DNA from: Phorcus lineatus
Taxonomy: Eukaryota > Mollusca > Gastropoda > Trochida > Trochidae
DNA: 64,000 nucleotides
Direction: 5' to 3'
Assembly (NCBI GenBank): GCA_921293015.1
Contig: OV121097.1
Coordinates: forward strand, 26,261,429 to 26,325,428
Part shown: positions 52,801 through 57,740 of the stretch, in pieces
How the letters are laid out: each line of letters opens with the position of its first letter
Position numbering within the stretch: the first letter of the stretch is position 1
Notes under the pieces: generated by a model
The model's database searches: none
What the model saw: only the letters and a program-made list of their open reading frames with translations
What the model was told of the DNA's origin: nothing
Position numbers and translations under genes: made by a program

Positions 52801-52828
52801 CTCCGAGCCTGAGACCGACATCATATAG
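16785..52828 (+). CDS. GARNL3: GARNL3 orthologue, Rap-GAP plus CNH domain protein (26 exons, 5' incomplete)
   Basis: The joined exons encode 887 residues and a TAG stop. Order of parts (numbering from the first residue in this window): N-terminal region 1-150 with AGRFRVE and [18 protein letters not shown]; Rap-GAP domain about 153-366 with KRHVGNDIV, where Asn254 matches the catalytic asparagine thumb of Rap1GAP; basic linker 373-435; citron-homology domain about 436-745; Ser/Pro-rich tail 746-887. I recognise the family from its co-linear match to vertebrate GARNL3 (about 1,000 aa in human). Family knowledge: Rap-GAP domains speed GTP hydrolysis by Rap-type small GTPases, and CNH domains are beta-propeller-like interaction modules; the cellular role of GARNL3 is little known. 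All introns are GT..AG and phases agree throughout. The start codon and first exon or exons are missing. The alternative name of a generic RapGAP is unlikely because of the CNH domain. Confidence 0.94.
16970..17200. repeat. Low-complexity AT-rich tract built from ATTATTTCA-like words
   Basis: Words such as 'attatttcacatt', 'ttattttcaaatta' and 'attacttcacatca' recur every 20-45 bp with drift. It starts about 90 bp after the exon 1 donor. Confidence 0.5.
18760..19660. repeat. Degenerate array with 'gataattgaa...acatcaac' units
   Basis: The motif recurs at about 18862, 19008, 19289 and 19614, each time preceded or followed by 'ggaaattta/gacttctttt' and 'acattatg' blocks (18778, 18918, 19519). 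Spacing of 146-325 bp shows strong indel decay. Confidence 0.55.
21322..21406 (+). CDS. GARNL3: GARNL3 exon 2 (aa 33-61)
   Basis: 85 nt, enters in phase 0 and leaves one base of a split codon. Acceptor ttttaaacag, donor gtaagt. It encodes the family signature [19 protein letters not shown], an aromatic-rich segment that precedes the Rap-GAP domain in Rap1GAP, SIPA1 and GARNL3 proteins. Intron 1 before it is 4.4 kb. Confidence 0.95.
21407..21931 (+). other. GARNL3 intron 2
   Basis: 525 bp between two firmly placed exons. The open frame that continues past exon 2 to 21549 is read-through. Nothing else seen. Confidence 0.85.
21932..22050 (+). CDS. GARNL3: GARNL3 exon 3 (aa 61-100)
   Basis: 119 nt. 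Completes the split Leu codon and ends in phase 0. Acceptor ctatatccag, donor gtaagt. It encodes [19 protein letters not shown] and then [13 protein letters not shown]; the PQYRAILW block is strongly conserved in the family and belongs to the dimerisation-type subdomain N-terminal to the GAP core. Confidence 0.95.
22051..25335 (+). other. GARNL3 intron 3
   Basis: 3.3 kb. Several open frames of 60-96 codons occur on both strands, none resembling a known family. No repeat structure was recognised by eye. Confidence 0.8.
25336..25400 (+). CDS. GARNL3: GARNL3 exon 4 (aa 101-122)
   Basis: 65 nt, phase 0 in, two bases left over. Acceptor ttttttcaag, donor gtaatc (weaker than consensus). Encodes [21 protein letters not shown]. 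Intron 3 before it is 3.3 kb; intron 4 after it is only 168 bp. Confidence 0.93.
25569..25659 (+). CDS. GARNL3: GARNL3 exon 5 (aa 122-152)
   Basis: 91 nt, completes a split Ser codon and ends in phase 0. Acceptor ccctttcag, donor gtttgt. Encodes [17 protein letters not shown] and then [12 protein letters not shown], the conserved run into the Rap-GAP core ([18 protein letters not shown] in the family). Longer open frames overlapping on both strands here are chance. Confidence 0.95.
25660..26217 (+). other. GARNL3 intron 5
   Basis: 558 bp, AT-rich. The overlapping open frames around exon 6 are chance extensions of it. Confidence 0.8.
26218..26293 (+). CDS. GARNL3: GARNL3 exon 6 (aa 153-178), start of Rap-GAP core
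   Basis: 76 nt, phase 0 in, one base over. Acceptor cgttccag, donor gtacgt. Encodes [20 protein letters not shown] and FYSN, matching the first strand and helix of Rap-GAP catalytic domains (xFKxGVLxxxxGQxTxxEMFSN). Confidence 0.95.
26294..28756 (+). other. GARNL3 intron 6
   Basis: 2.5 kb. It contains a block at 27041-27337 that is open on both strands and less AT-rich than its surroundings, and a 28-bp tandem duplication at 27753-27808. Otherwise nothing recognised. Confidence 0.8.
27753..27808. repeat. 28-bp tandem duplication
   Basis: Units 27753-27780 and 27781-27808 differ at one base. Very recent compared with other arrays in the window. Confidence 0.9.
28757..28855 (+). CDS. GARNL3: GARNL3 exon 7 (aa 178-211), Rap-GAP core
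   Basis: 99 nt, one base in, one base out. Acceptor atattttgcag, donor gtaagt. Encodes [20 protein letters not shown] followed by [12 protein letters not shown]. The F..FL..LGD..xLKGW..xxGGLD pattern is diagnostic for the Rap-GAP domain. Confidence 0.96.
28856..29862 (+). other. GARNL3 intron 7
   Basis: 1.0 kb. Contains an isolated G-rich island at 29457-29495 (runs of five, six and five G) with quadruplex potential on the transcribed RNA strand. The rest is AT-rich. Confidence 0.8.
29863..29966 (+). CDS. GARNL3: GARNL3 exon 8 (aa 211-245), Rap-GAP core
   Basis: 104 nt, ends in phase 0. A long T-tract and ctgcag form the acceptor; donor gtgaga. Encodes [20 protein letters not shown] and [14 protein letters not shown], among the most conserved segments of the family ([27 protein letters not shown]). 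Confidence 0.97.
29967..30408 (+). other. GARNL3 intron 8
   Basis: 442 bp, AT-rich, nothing recognised beyond splice signals. Confidence 0.85.
30409..30520 (+). CDS. GARNL3: GARNL3 exon 9 (aa 246-283), catalytic exon with asparagine thumb
   Basis: 112 nt, phase 0 in, one base out. Acceptor ctatttcag, donor gtatcc. Encodes [20 protein letters not shown] and then [11 protein letters not shown]. Asn254 in GNDIV aligns with Asn290 of Rap1GAP, the residue inserted into the GTPase active site in place of a glutamine. Its retention suggests an active GAP; activity itself is inferred. Confidence 0.97.
30521..31017 (+). other. GARNL3 intron 9
   Basis: 497 bp. Nothing recognised. The pyrimidine tract before exon 10 is weak, which is worth noting for the short exon that follows. 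Confidence 0.85.
31018..31063 (+). CDS. GARNL3: GARNL3 exon 10 (aa 283-298), 46-nt short exon
   Basis: Only 46 nt, one base in and two out. The acceptor gaactag has a weak pyrimidine tract; donor gtaagt. Encodes [15 protein letters not shown], the beta strand that follows the thumb helix in the GAP fold. Skipping it would shift the frame. Identified by homology and by exact phase agreement with both neighbours. Confidence 0.92.
31064..31618 (+). other. GARNL3 intron 10
   Basis: 555 bp. The minus-strand open frame 31198-31416 has no recognisable features. Confidence 0.85.
31619..31725 (+). CDS. GARNL3: GARNL3 exon 11 (aa 298-334), Rap-GAP core
   Basis: 107 nt, two bases in, one out. Acceptor gctttccag, donor gtaagt. 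Encodes [20 protein letters not shown] and then [11 protein letters not shown]; PxFGPPLPxPPxF is a fixed family motif. Confidence 0.97.
31726..32517 (+). other. GARNL3 intron 11
   Basis: 792 bp with a long T-rich tract before the exon 12 acceptor. Nothing else recognised. Confidence 0.85.
32518..32633 (+). CDS. GARNL3: GARNL3 exon 12 (aa 334-372), end of Rap-GAP domain
   Basis: 116 nt, ends in phase 0. Acceptor ctcgttgcag, donor gtaaat. Encodes INGEKAA and [20 protein letters not shown], the C-terminal helix of the GAP domain (INGExAxxxxxxFxxKRxRTLxxLI). Confidence 0.96.
32925..33110. repeat. 22-bp minisatellite, about 8 units
   Basis: Unit 'tcac(g/a)ttatcacgatcaca' plus two bases. Units alternate between a GTTGTCACGGTCAC form and an ATTATCACGATCAC form, so a 44-bp higher-order period is visible in the second half. 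Confidence 0.9.
34333..34396. repeat. 32-bp tandem duplication
   Basis: Units 34333-34364 and 34365-34396 share 'agtcgtacaatttcttaa' exactly and differ at a few bases before it. Confidence 0.88.
35310..35340. repeat. CAC-type microsatellite
   Basis: Short run 'ccaccaccaccacca' followed by 'caacaacaa'. Confidence 0.8.
35657..35761 (+). CDS. GARNL3: GARNL3 exon 13 (aa 373-407), basic linker
   Basis: 105 nt, phase 0 at both ends (35 codons). Acceptor ttatcttcag, donor gtatgt. Encodes [16 protein letters not shown] and then [17 protein letters not shown]. It matches the vertebrate linker between GAP and CNH domains, including RRxFSDV. The basic RRAFSD stretch looks like a kinase or 14-3-3 type site, which is inference. 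The exon is markedly GC-richer than the flanking introns and contains a TGACGTCA octamer within codons. Confidence 0.93.
36779..36886 (+). repeat. Direct copy of the 37.4-kb repeat
   Basis: Aligns with 37419-37527 over about 108 bp, sharing 'gataaagagattattacctt' and 'atcgtaaatatcactatata'. The two copies lie 640 bp apart in the same orientation. Confidence 0.9.
37419..37624. repeat. Fold-back element with about 60-bp inverted arms
   Basis: The arms 37461-37526 and 37562-37624 are reverse complements over most of their length. The centre itself is a smaller inverted repeat, 'gtattaggc' at 37528-37537 against 'gcctaatac' at 37550-37558. The left arm extends outward as the direct copy found at 36779. 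Probably a MITE or a hairpin-forming nonautonomous DNA transposon. Confidence 0.85.
38226..38309 (+). CDS. GARNL3: GARNL3 exon 14 (aa 408-435)
   Basis: 84 nt, phase 0 at both ends. Acceptor attattgcag, donor gtaagc. Encodes [20 protein letters not shown] followed by LSSLLRRE, matching the KGDAPxSLxxSG segment that leads into the CNH domain. An open frame on the opposite strand across this exon is chance. Confidence 0.95.
38310..38973 (+). other. GARNL3 intron 14
   Basis: 664 bp, strongly AT-rich. Nothing recognised. Confidence 0.85.
38974..39037 (+). CDS. GARNL3: GARNL3 exon 15 (aa 436-457), start of CNH domain
   Basis: 64 nt, phase 0 in, one base out. Acceptor tttcaatttcag, donor gtaagt. 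Encodes [20 protein letters not shown] and WG. EPW(D/E)PQ and the C.DxWG element mark the first blade of the CNH domain. Confidence 0.94.
39038..40468 (+). other. GARNL3 intron 15
   Basis: 1.4 kb. Contains the CRE-rich dispersed repeat at 39140-39313. Two more TGATGTCA/TGACGTCA-type octamers lie at about 39782 and 40242. Confidence 0.8.
39140..39313 (-). repeat. Dispersed repeat with TGACGTCA motifs, inverted copy of 48092-48241
   Basis: 39177-39313 is the reverse complement of 48092-48241 with drift; 'tgacgtcatagcattgtga' and 'gcattgttcaaaatctact' are shared almost exactly. The segment 39140-39240 also has an internal repeat, with 'gtcatagcattgtga' occurring twice, and several TGAYGTCA octamers. 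Confidence 0.85.
40469..40516 (+). CDS. GARNL3: GARNL3 exon 16 (aa 457-473), 48-nt CNH exon
   Basis: 48 nt, one base in, one base out. Acceptor attccttacag, donor gttagt (non-optimal). Encodes [16 protein letters not shown], the CNH strand pattern (G..LLVSTE.G..V). Its length is divisible by three, so skipping would remove 16 residues and keep the frame. Confidence 0.92.
40517..42057 (+). other. GARNL3 intron 16
   Basis: 1.5 kb. Contains the candidate exon at 41076-41171, described separately. The rest shows nothing recognisable. Confidence 0.75.
41076..41171 (+). other. Candidate cryptic or alternative exon
   Basis: 96 nt with a strong pyrimidine-rich acceptor (ctccttttcaaccag) and a gtatgt donor, open in phase 0 and encoding [20 protein letters not shown] and on, a basic Ser/Pro-rich peptide. 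Its flanking exons 16 and 17 meet in phase 1, and in that phase it meets a stop after six codons. It therefore cannot be a simple in-frame cassette. It may be a poison exon, an alternative terminus, or chance. Confidence 0.3.
42058..42156 (+). CDS. GARNL3: GARNL3 exon 17 (aa 473-506), CNH domain
   Basis: 99 nt, one base in and out. Acceptor tgtgtttcag, donor gtgaga. Encodes [20 protein letters not shown] and then [10 protein letters not shown]. The VKQ..V.E...LL..R.DKGK pattern is CNH and agrees with vertebrate GARNL3. Confidence 0.95.
42157..42658 (+). other. GARNL3 intron 17 with TA microsatellite
   Basis: 502 bp. A TA-rich microsatellite lies at about 42301-42325. Otherwise nothing recognised. 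Confidence 0.85.
42659..42772 (+). CDS. GARNL3: GARNL3 exon 18 (aa 506-544), CNH domain
   Basis: 114 nt, one base in and out. Acceptor atttcttaag, donor gtattg. Encodes [20 protein letters not shown] and then [12 protein letters not shown]. The D/CRExKLExTKGCxLYA signature spans this exon and the next. Confidence 0.95.
42995..43158 (+). CDS. GARNL3: GARNL3 exon 19 (aa 544-598), CNH domain; parent of a downstream splice-donor minisatellite
   Basis: 164 nt, ends in phase 0. Acceptor cgtattgcag, donor gtatgt. Encodes [20 protein letters not shown] and so on, ending DGFTFIR. The last 15 exon bases plus the first 14 intron bases form the 29-bp unit repeated through the next 760 bp, so the true donor is followed by about ten look-alikes. 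I chose the first donor because the next exon continues [16 protein letters not shown] in phase 0, as in the family (F.YIREI.). Confidence 0.93.
43144..43920 (+). repeat. 29-bp minisatellite made of the exon 19/intron 19 junction
   Basis: The unit begins TTCACCTTCATACGG (the last 15 bases of exon 19) and continues GTATGTACGTCTAG (intron start). Donor-like GT dinucleotides after ACGG or TCGG occur at 43278, 43307, 43336, 43394, 43423, 43481, 43510, 43554, 43619 and 43900. Spacings between 43278 and 43510 are exactly 29 or 58. A second unit type with 'caacat.ggtatcaacatc' is interspersed. Decay increases towards the 3' end. Confidence 0.92.
45792..45955. repeat. Imperfect palindromic element, about 165 bp
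   Basis: 'ataccatgtatatctcat' at 45818-45836 pairs with its complement at about 45911-45928. The surrounding arms of about 70 bp pair with mismatches, and the centre is 'gtggctcagccac'. DNA on the right up to about 46210, including TGACGTCA and a second short inverted repeat (tcactcagtgaaaa), may belong to the same MITE. Confidence 0.75.
46735..46801. repeat. Long hairpin with two-step arms
   Basis: The inner arms 46749-46759 and 46770-46780 (cacgacagagt / actctgtcgtg) are perfect around a 10-nt loop. The outer arms, about 13 bp each, pair with one mismatch (caatttggagt against actccaaactg). Confidence 0.85.
47439..47591 (+). CDS. GARNL3: GARNL3 exon 20 (aa 599-649), CNH domain
   Basis: 153 nt, phase 0 at both ends. 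Acceptor ttatttcaag, donor gtattt (weak). Encodes [16 protein letters not shown], then [19 protein letters not shown] and LYHVEANK. The ICVAYR.QFDVVNE..GE motif is CNH. Intron 19 before it is 4.3 kb, among the longest. Confidence 0.95.
47592..48477 (+). other. GARNL3 intron 20
   Basis: 886 bp. Contains the + strand copy of the CRE-like repeat at 48092-48241. Otherwise nothing recognised. Confidence 0.85.
48092..48241 (+). repeat. Dispersed CRE-like repeat, inverted partner of 39177-39313
   Basis: Shares 'tttatcatccaaaa', 'acagtagattttgaacaatg', 'caattgttttacatc' and 'tcacaatgctatgacgtca' in order with the reverse complement of the 39.2-kb copy. The two copies sit about 8.9 kb apart in opposite orientation within the same transcript. 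Confidence 0.88.
48478..48544 (+). CDS. GARNL3: GARNL3 exon 21 (aa 650-672), CNH domain
   Basis: 67 nt, phase 0 in, one base out. Acceptor atatttccag, donor gtgagt. Encodes [20 protein letters not shown] and YN, matching VxxVAAxDxYEDxExxLLLCYN of the family. Confidence 0.95.
48742..48822 (+). CDS. GARNL3: GARNL3 exon 22 (aa 672-699), CNH domain
   Basis: 81 nt, one base in and out. Acceptor tctttttgcag, donor gtttgt. Encodes [12 protein letters not shown] and then [14 protein letters not shown], corresponding to the FxFxWNxxPxAIVCAFPY motif split across this exon and the next. Confidence 0.93.
49080..49198 (+). CDS. GARNL3: GARNL3 exon 23 (aa 699-738), CNH domain
   Basis: 119 nt, ends in phase 0. 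Acceptor tgtttccag, donor gtatga. Encodes [20 protein letters not shown] followed by [19 protein letters not shown]. PYxxAFTxDxxEIRxxxNGNLV is one of the best conserved CNH segments. Confidence 0.97.
49199..49870 (+). other. GARNL3 intron 23
   Basis: 672 bp. Contains a GC-richer fragment at 49495-49690, listed separately. Confidence 0.85.
49495..49690 (+). repeat. Probable dispersed-repeat fragment
   Basis: Contains an imperfect palindrome 'acccaattgtacagttgggt' followed by 'gtggactgag' and 'gacttgcccagggacacaac'. This order of words resembles a repeat I have met in several marine invertebrate genomes; the family name is not known to me. The open frame across it is not a gene. Confidence 0.45.
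49871..49967 (+). CDS. GARNL3: GARNL3 exon 24 (aa 739-771), end of CNH and start of tail
   Basis: 97 nt, phase 0 in, one base out. Acceptor gtcttatttcag, donor gtgagt. Encodes [11 protein letters not shown], the last CNH strand, then a threonine- and arginine-rich stretch and the proline-rich FSPPPSPS. Confidence 0.93.
49968..51015 (+). other. GARNL3 intron 24
   Basis: 1.05 kb, AT-rich. The open frames here have no recognisable domains. Confidence 0.85.
51016..51227 (+). CDS. GARNL3: GARNL3 exon 25 (aa 771-841), Ser/Pro-rich tail
   Basis: 212 nt, ends in phase 0. Acceptor cctgtttgcag, donor gtaagt. Begins with [14 protein letters not shown], matching the xNLYKIPLxxLxG element after the CNH domain in vertebrates, then becomes low-complexity: [20 protein letters not shown] and so on. 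Several SP sites sit beside basic residues, so regulation by proline-directed kinases is plausible but inferred. Confidence 0.92.
51462..52327. mobile_element. TA-flanked nonautonomous DNA transposon, 866 bp
   Basis: The terminal inverted repeats 51462-51490 and 52299-52327 match over about 28 bp with few mismatches; the shared core is 'aagttaagcaccccc'. A TA dinucleotide flanks each side (51460-51461 and 52328-52329), as with Tc1/mariner-type insertion. No transposase frame is present inside. Class assignment rests on the TA flanks only. Confidence 0.75.
52347..52670. repeat. Degenerate minisatellite 'acgtgatgcaatattgaagt', about 35-48 bp period
   Basis: Recurs at about 52358, 52440, 52475, 52578 and 52642, with drift and indels between. 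The last unit ends just before the pyrimidine tract of the exon 26 acceptor. Confidence 0.75.
52688..52828 (+). CDS. GARNL3: GARNL3 exon 26, terminal coding exon (aa 842-887, stop TAG)
   Basis: 141 nt including the stop. Acceptor ctctcggtacag. Encodes [20 protein letters not shown], then FSPPSSPFA, and ends YSEPETDII. Acidic ends with DII also close the vertebrate protein. The exon is GC-rich beside AT-rich flanks. A degenerate minisatellite abuts its acceptor. Confidence 0.92.
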   Translation, partial: EKDRHDSSSSDSGITILRASEFSPPSSPFACAHTSVDYSEPETDII

Positions 52829-55800
52829 TGTCGACAAACTGACACGCTGAAAATTTTCAAAGGAGGTGGAGGCCTTACCATCCTCCTGTTCAGAAGATGA
52901 AAGAGGTTGATAAATGCTAGACGGAAGGTAGCATTTCAAGTGTTTAACGATTTTACAGAAGAAGGATATGCTCACCAGTTCGCCCTGTGACCGCTTTTTA
53001 TCGATGAGTTAAAAAAAAGGTTTTTAAAGACATTTGTGTTGGTGTGAGGGAAAAAGGGTAACACTATTCCTCCTCTGCTGCAGCCGTACGTTTGAGCTTA
53101 ACGGACAAGTAGTCCTTGATTATGTGTCCCTATACATTTGTCTGTTGTAACAATCAATAGGCCCACTCTTCTACGTCTACTCATACATTATAAACTGGAA
53201 GGTGTCATAGGACGGTGCTCATATTATATTGGATACATTTATTCAAACGATTATAGCTACTGAAACTCTCCTGTATCATGCACTTTCGTGTGTAAATGTG
53301 CATATTTTAGGTTACTTACATGTATTTGGCATACCTTTCCGACGATGAACGGTTACAACAAGGATTAATGTACCCAAAGAAGATGCGTGTGTTAGGGCAT
53401 TATTGAACGCCGACCTAAAGCATGGGAAGGATCATATGTTGTTATGGTAAGATGGAGGAGTAGGATACATGCCTTATGGTACATCGTATGTGTGAGGGAT
53501 GGTACAAAATGTTGATGTCACCACGGAGTCTTCAGTCTCTAGCTATTTTAATATGTGAAGCGGTTCCCTTGTCCAAAGGCCAGTCTCGTTAGAAATGCAA
53601 TTGGAGATTTGTCAAAGCATCTCTGTTATTTCGACAAGGAATAATGTTTTGCAACAATATTCTGCGATGGAATAGTGTTCATAGTTCCTCCAATTCCTCA
53701 TAGGAAGCCACACACTCATCTTCTACGCACATGAAAACTCAAAGGAAATTTCCGATTTTCATCGTTGACGCTTTGCAATGAAAATGACCACCCTTGATGG
53801 ATATGTCAGAGAAAGGGTTGCATTTCCTTGTAACATTGGAAAGTCATTGTTAACAACTACCGAACGGAACTACGTTCTATCCGAAGTGTACTCTAGTCAA
53901 TATGGATTACCGAGAAACAGACTCATGTGTTCTCCACACATATTTTACATCCGGTTGGTACTATCTCTGCAGATATCATCAAATGTCAATTACACTTCAA
54001 ACCATCAAGTTTGAAGTATCTAACCTTAGAAGGAAATCATGTTATTTAATGATCCCAGGATTACTCAATGACGATGTCTCCCAAAAAGGTACATACGTGG
54101 TAGCAGAGCGTCAACAACACACATCTGAGATCAGTGGAAATTCACGTAGTTACGTTGTGACCACTTATGGATAAAATTTTGACTGATGTTACTGATGATG
54201 CAGGAATTCAATAGTATAAAGCTTCATATCCTTCGTTTTACTGGGATGTGGTAACTCGCGACAAAAGTTTTCTGAGCTTCACATGAAGGAGCGTTACCTC
54301 AAGGTGCTCTTGCAACTAAATGTGTAGTTTCTCTGACCTTTGTGGATAGGCAACTGTGTTTTATCCGGTGATATGTATGCATATCAAGCAGAACGATGGT
54401 TGTTACAAATGAGGAGTAGCAAATGGCGTTTTCAGAAATATAGTCTCGTGGATTTGGTTAACGAAGATCACGAATGTGTTGAATTTACTGGAGGAAAAGG
54501 TATATGATACTACAAGGATGCTTTTGTGTTACACGTATTCCACGATTATGAATGCTTCGTTTGCGTGGGGGCGTGTTCTTGCTGCTACTGTTGTGTTTAT
54601 CTGCAAGTCATTTAATACAAGCGGCATATGCTGTCTCGAAAGTGTCGAGTGTTCTCTGCAACCGTCTCAAATGGCACTGTCTCGTTTTCTATCTTGATGA
54701 AATAAGTCGGCTCTTAAATGGCTGTCTCTTTCATTTTGAAATATACTCACTTGACGTTTTAATGTAAGATCAAAGACGATCTGACATATTTGTTATGATA
54801 AAACAAATTATACATATTTGTATATAATTGTAAATATAATATATTTTTGGTGAGCGAGTTTCATTATGTAATTTGGGACTTTTGGTGACGCTAGTGAGTG
54901 GTGGGTTCGGATGAACAATATTAAAAGGTAAAAACATAATGTGACTTTCATTCTGAACATTATAAGACATAACTATGCATAGTTTGAAAATGCAGAAAAT
55001 GAGAAAGTCATTAAATTAAACAGTATATAATTCTGATGAGAAATACAATGCGATAAAGAGAAAAAGACAAAAAACGCATTTGAGTCTAATTTCAAAACCG
55101 AGTTATATAATTTTCAACATGAAAGGTAATATTTCAATTTTTTTAACTTTTTAATATAACAGTTATGCTAATTTCGGCTTCATAGAATAAATGCATATGC
55201 ATTGATGAATTACAAACTGGTTAATGCTCGTGTACATATCATTTAGTATATCTTAAATTACTTTCTGGATGAACTGGCTGTATTTGTACAAGTCAAAAAA
55301 CGGTGAATGATAAAATGAATATTAGAGTGTTTACGAGAAAAAAACCGAGACTGAGCGCCAGAGAGACAGAGTCAAAGAGTGTATGTAGAAATACATGAAT
55401 ACAACATTTAAGTGTCATGACAAATTAACATGTCCCAATTGCAACAAATAAAATATATATATAAATTGATATGCTCATATAAAAAAAAACCATGTATATA
55501 ATAGAAATATATATTTCACTTATAAATGTCTTGTCTAAGTAAAGTGTATATAGAAGGTGTGTCCTTGCTAAGATTTCCCCATACCTATAGGGATAGAATG
55601 GAACACGTCGAAAGTGCCAATCACAGAACGCGCTACCTTGTGTTTACTCAAGGAGGAAAAAATGCATTCTTGGTGAACTGAGACTAGAAAATTAAATCTG
55701 GAAAAATCCTACCTTGATTTTCAGTAGACTGGTGGTTGCCAATCAGGTGATTTTGAGAATAGGAAATGATAAAAGAGTCAGGTGTGTTATAGATTGTCAA

Positions 55801-56024
55801 GGCGTTAGACTTGACAGTTATGTGTCTGGCGTATGTAAAGGCTTTTTCACTTGTGATAAATATGTCCTAACGTTTGAACTGGATGAATTCATACATGTTC
55901 TTCAAAGCGCCTTAGGGCGTTTATGAAAAGTTTATGTCACTCTTAATTCCCGAAATCGGGATTTGACAATGGAGTGTGAATTTATTTTATAATCATATGG
56001 CGAGATTGAATAGCCTGTGTAAAA

Positions 56025-56360
56025 TAGTCAACCATCATATTGTTTACGGTTGGATAGTGTGAAAACATTTAGTCATCATTTGATCAGATGACGGAATGAA
56101 CAGTTTTTAAACAGTCATCATGATTATAATCGAGGAAAACGGTTTTGATTTAGTCAAACATCATGTGGTTTAAGGGAAAAAACAGCAGTGGAAATATAGT
56201 CAAACACAATACATTCAAACATAATACTGGGTTTATGACGGTGTATATATAGTCAATCTTGATATGGCCCAGTGTCCATATATGGTGATGGAACAGAACA
56301 GTATGAATGCACTCAACCATATCTGAATGCAGTCAACCATATCGGGTGATGGATAAACAA
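56025..56360. repeat. Degenerate array of 'tagtcaaacatcatatg' units
   Basis: Units start at about 56025, 56071, 56114, 56152, 56197, 56251 and 56333, period about 38-55 bp, each followed by a 'ggtttacgg/tggataacag'-like half. Confidence 0.7.
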
Positions 56361-57062
56361 ATGTATGAAAATTATGTGTCATTTGTTATTTTCAAGTTTT
56401 GAAGTTCGTTTATCAAACATGGTTAGTTTTCATATTTTTTTCTGTTTGATGTAAGCAGTCATTGAACTTTGTGATATAATTGTTGAGTTGAATGCTCAAA
56501 TACATAATCCAAAATCAAAGACCAAATTGTATTGTACAGGTTTGTCGTATATGTAGTAATGGATATATCTACAGTATTCTGTATATCAGATTTCATATAT
56601 TTTTACCATCAGATTCTGGTGATCAATGCTCAATAACATGTAGAAAAGGAAAAGGGAAGTCATTGCTTTATTTATAAAAATGAATTGTTAAATCTAGATA
56701 GAAAAGCATTTAACGTAAGACATCTTTAGAAACAGGAATAGTAAATGAACGTTTATTGACCATGTCTTTTGATAAGTTTGAATGTATTTGATACAACATT
56801 GAAGCTATGGACAATATGAAGCAAATGTAAAATATTGAAGTTATAGACCTTTTAAAAATTATCAAAACTATTATCAACATCACGGTTTATATATATTTTC
56901 ATCATTTAAAAAGTATATAATATTAAATATGTATAATTGTAAATAATACAGTAATAATAAATTGTAAGGGTTGATATGATTTCAAAAAAATATTATGTAC
57001 AATGCCAAAATTTGTCAAAATCAAAATATTTTCATTTTAAGTTTTTAGATGCTATCCAACCC

Positions 57063-57117
57063 ACTGAAATGCAAATTAAGCTTCACTAACTTTCCAATAT
57101 TCAATTTGCATTTCAGT
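57063..57117. repeat. Perfect 15-bp inverted repeat, 25-nt loop
   Basis: Arms actgaaatgcaaatt (57063-57077) and its complement (57103-57117). If transcribed it would form a stable hairpin of about 55 nt. Confidence 0.9.
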
Positions 57118-57612
57118 AAATATTAATTCAAATGAAATATTTTTACCAGCTAATTGGGTTTTATAAACTCGTTGAGTAACTTTTTACATATAAGGCCAAA
57201 TAAATTTCAAAATAAAATGTTGTATATGTAAAGAGATTTATTTTGAACTGTTTGGCAGTTAACCCAAACATTATGTATTGTTATTGTTTTAACTGTTAAA
57301 TCATTGTTGGTGTTTTATGTATATGTTTATATATTGTACCTTGTCAAAACTCAATATGGCTGAAAACATGCTGATTCTGGTTCAAGCACATCTTCAAAGC
57401 AACAAGAGAAGGCACATACTTTACCCTATGTTCATCCAAGATGACATCTCCTACACTTATCATAAATACGTCAAAATGAATCATATTTCTAAGTAATAGG
57501 GTGACAAAATTAGCGGCAAATTATTTTATATTATTTTTAATTTTTATATTTTTTTTATTATATTTACTTTAAGTCTGTTCTGGTTTAGATCAATACATTA
57601 ATATTTACATAG

Positions 57613-57740
57613 TTTGTGTCATTAAAGACTTAACTGATTAGGAAATATTTCAACACTGAAGCGTCGTCCATACTATTTTGTGTCATTAAGGTCTTAAATG
57701 ATTTGGAAATATTTCAACATTGAAACGTCGTCTATACTAT
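57613..57740. repeat. 64-bp tandem duplication
   Basis: Units 57613-57676 and 57677-57740 share 'aaatatttcaaca' and 'tttgtgtcattaa' exactly and differ at about eight positions. Confidence 0.9.

Noticed and set aside
53778..54174. Overlapping frames of 78 and 90 codons after the GARNL3 stop
   Set aside because: No domain, no good splice or start context; most likely 3' UTR sequence.
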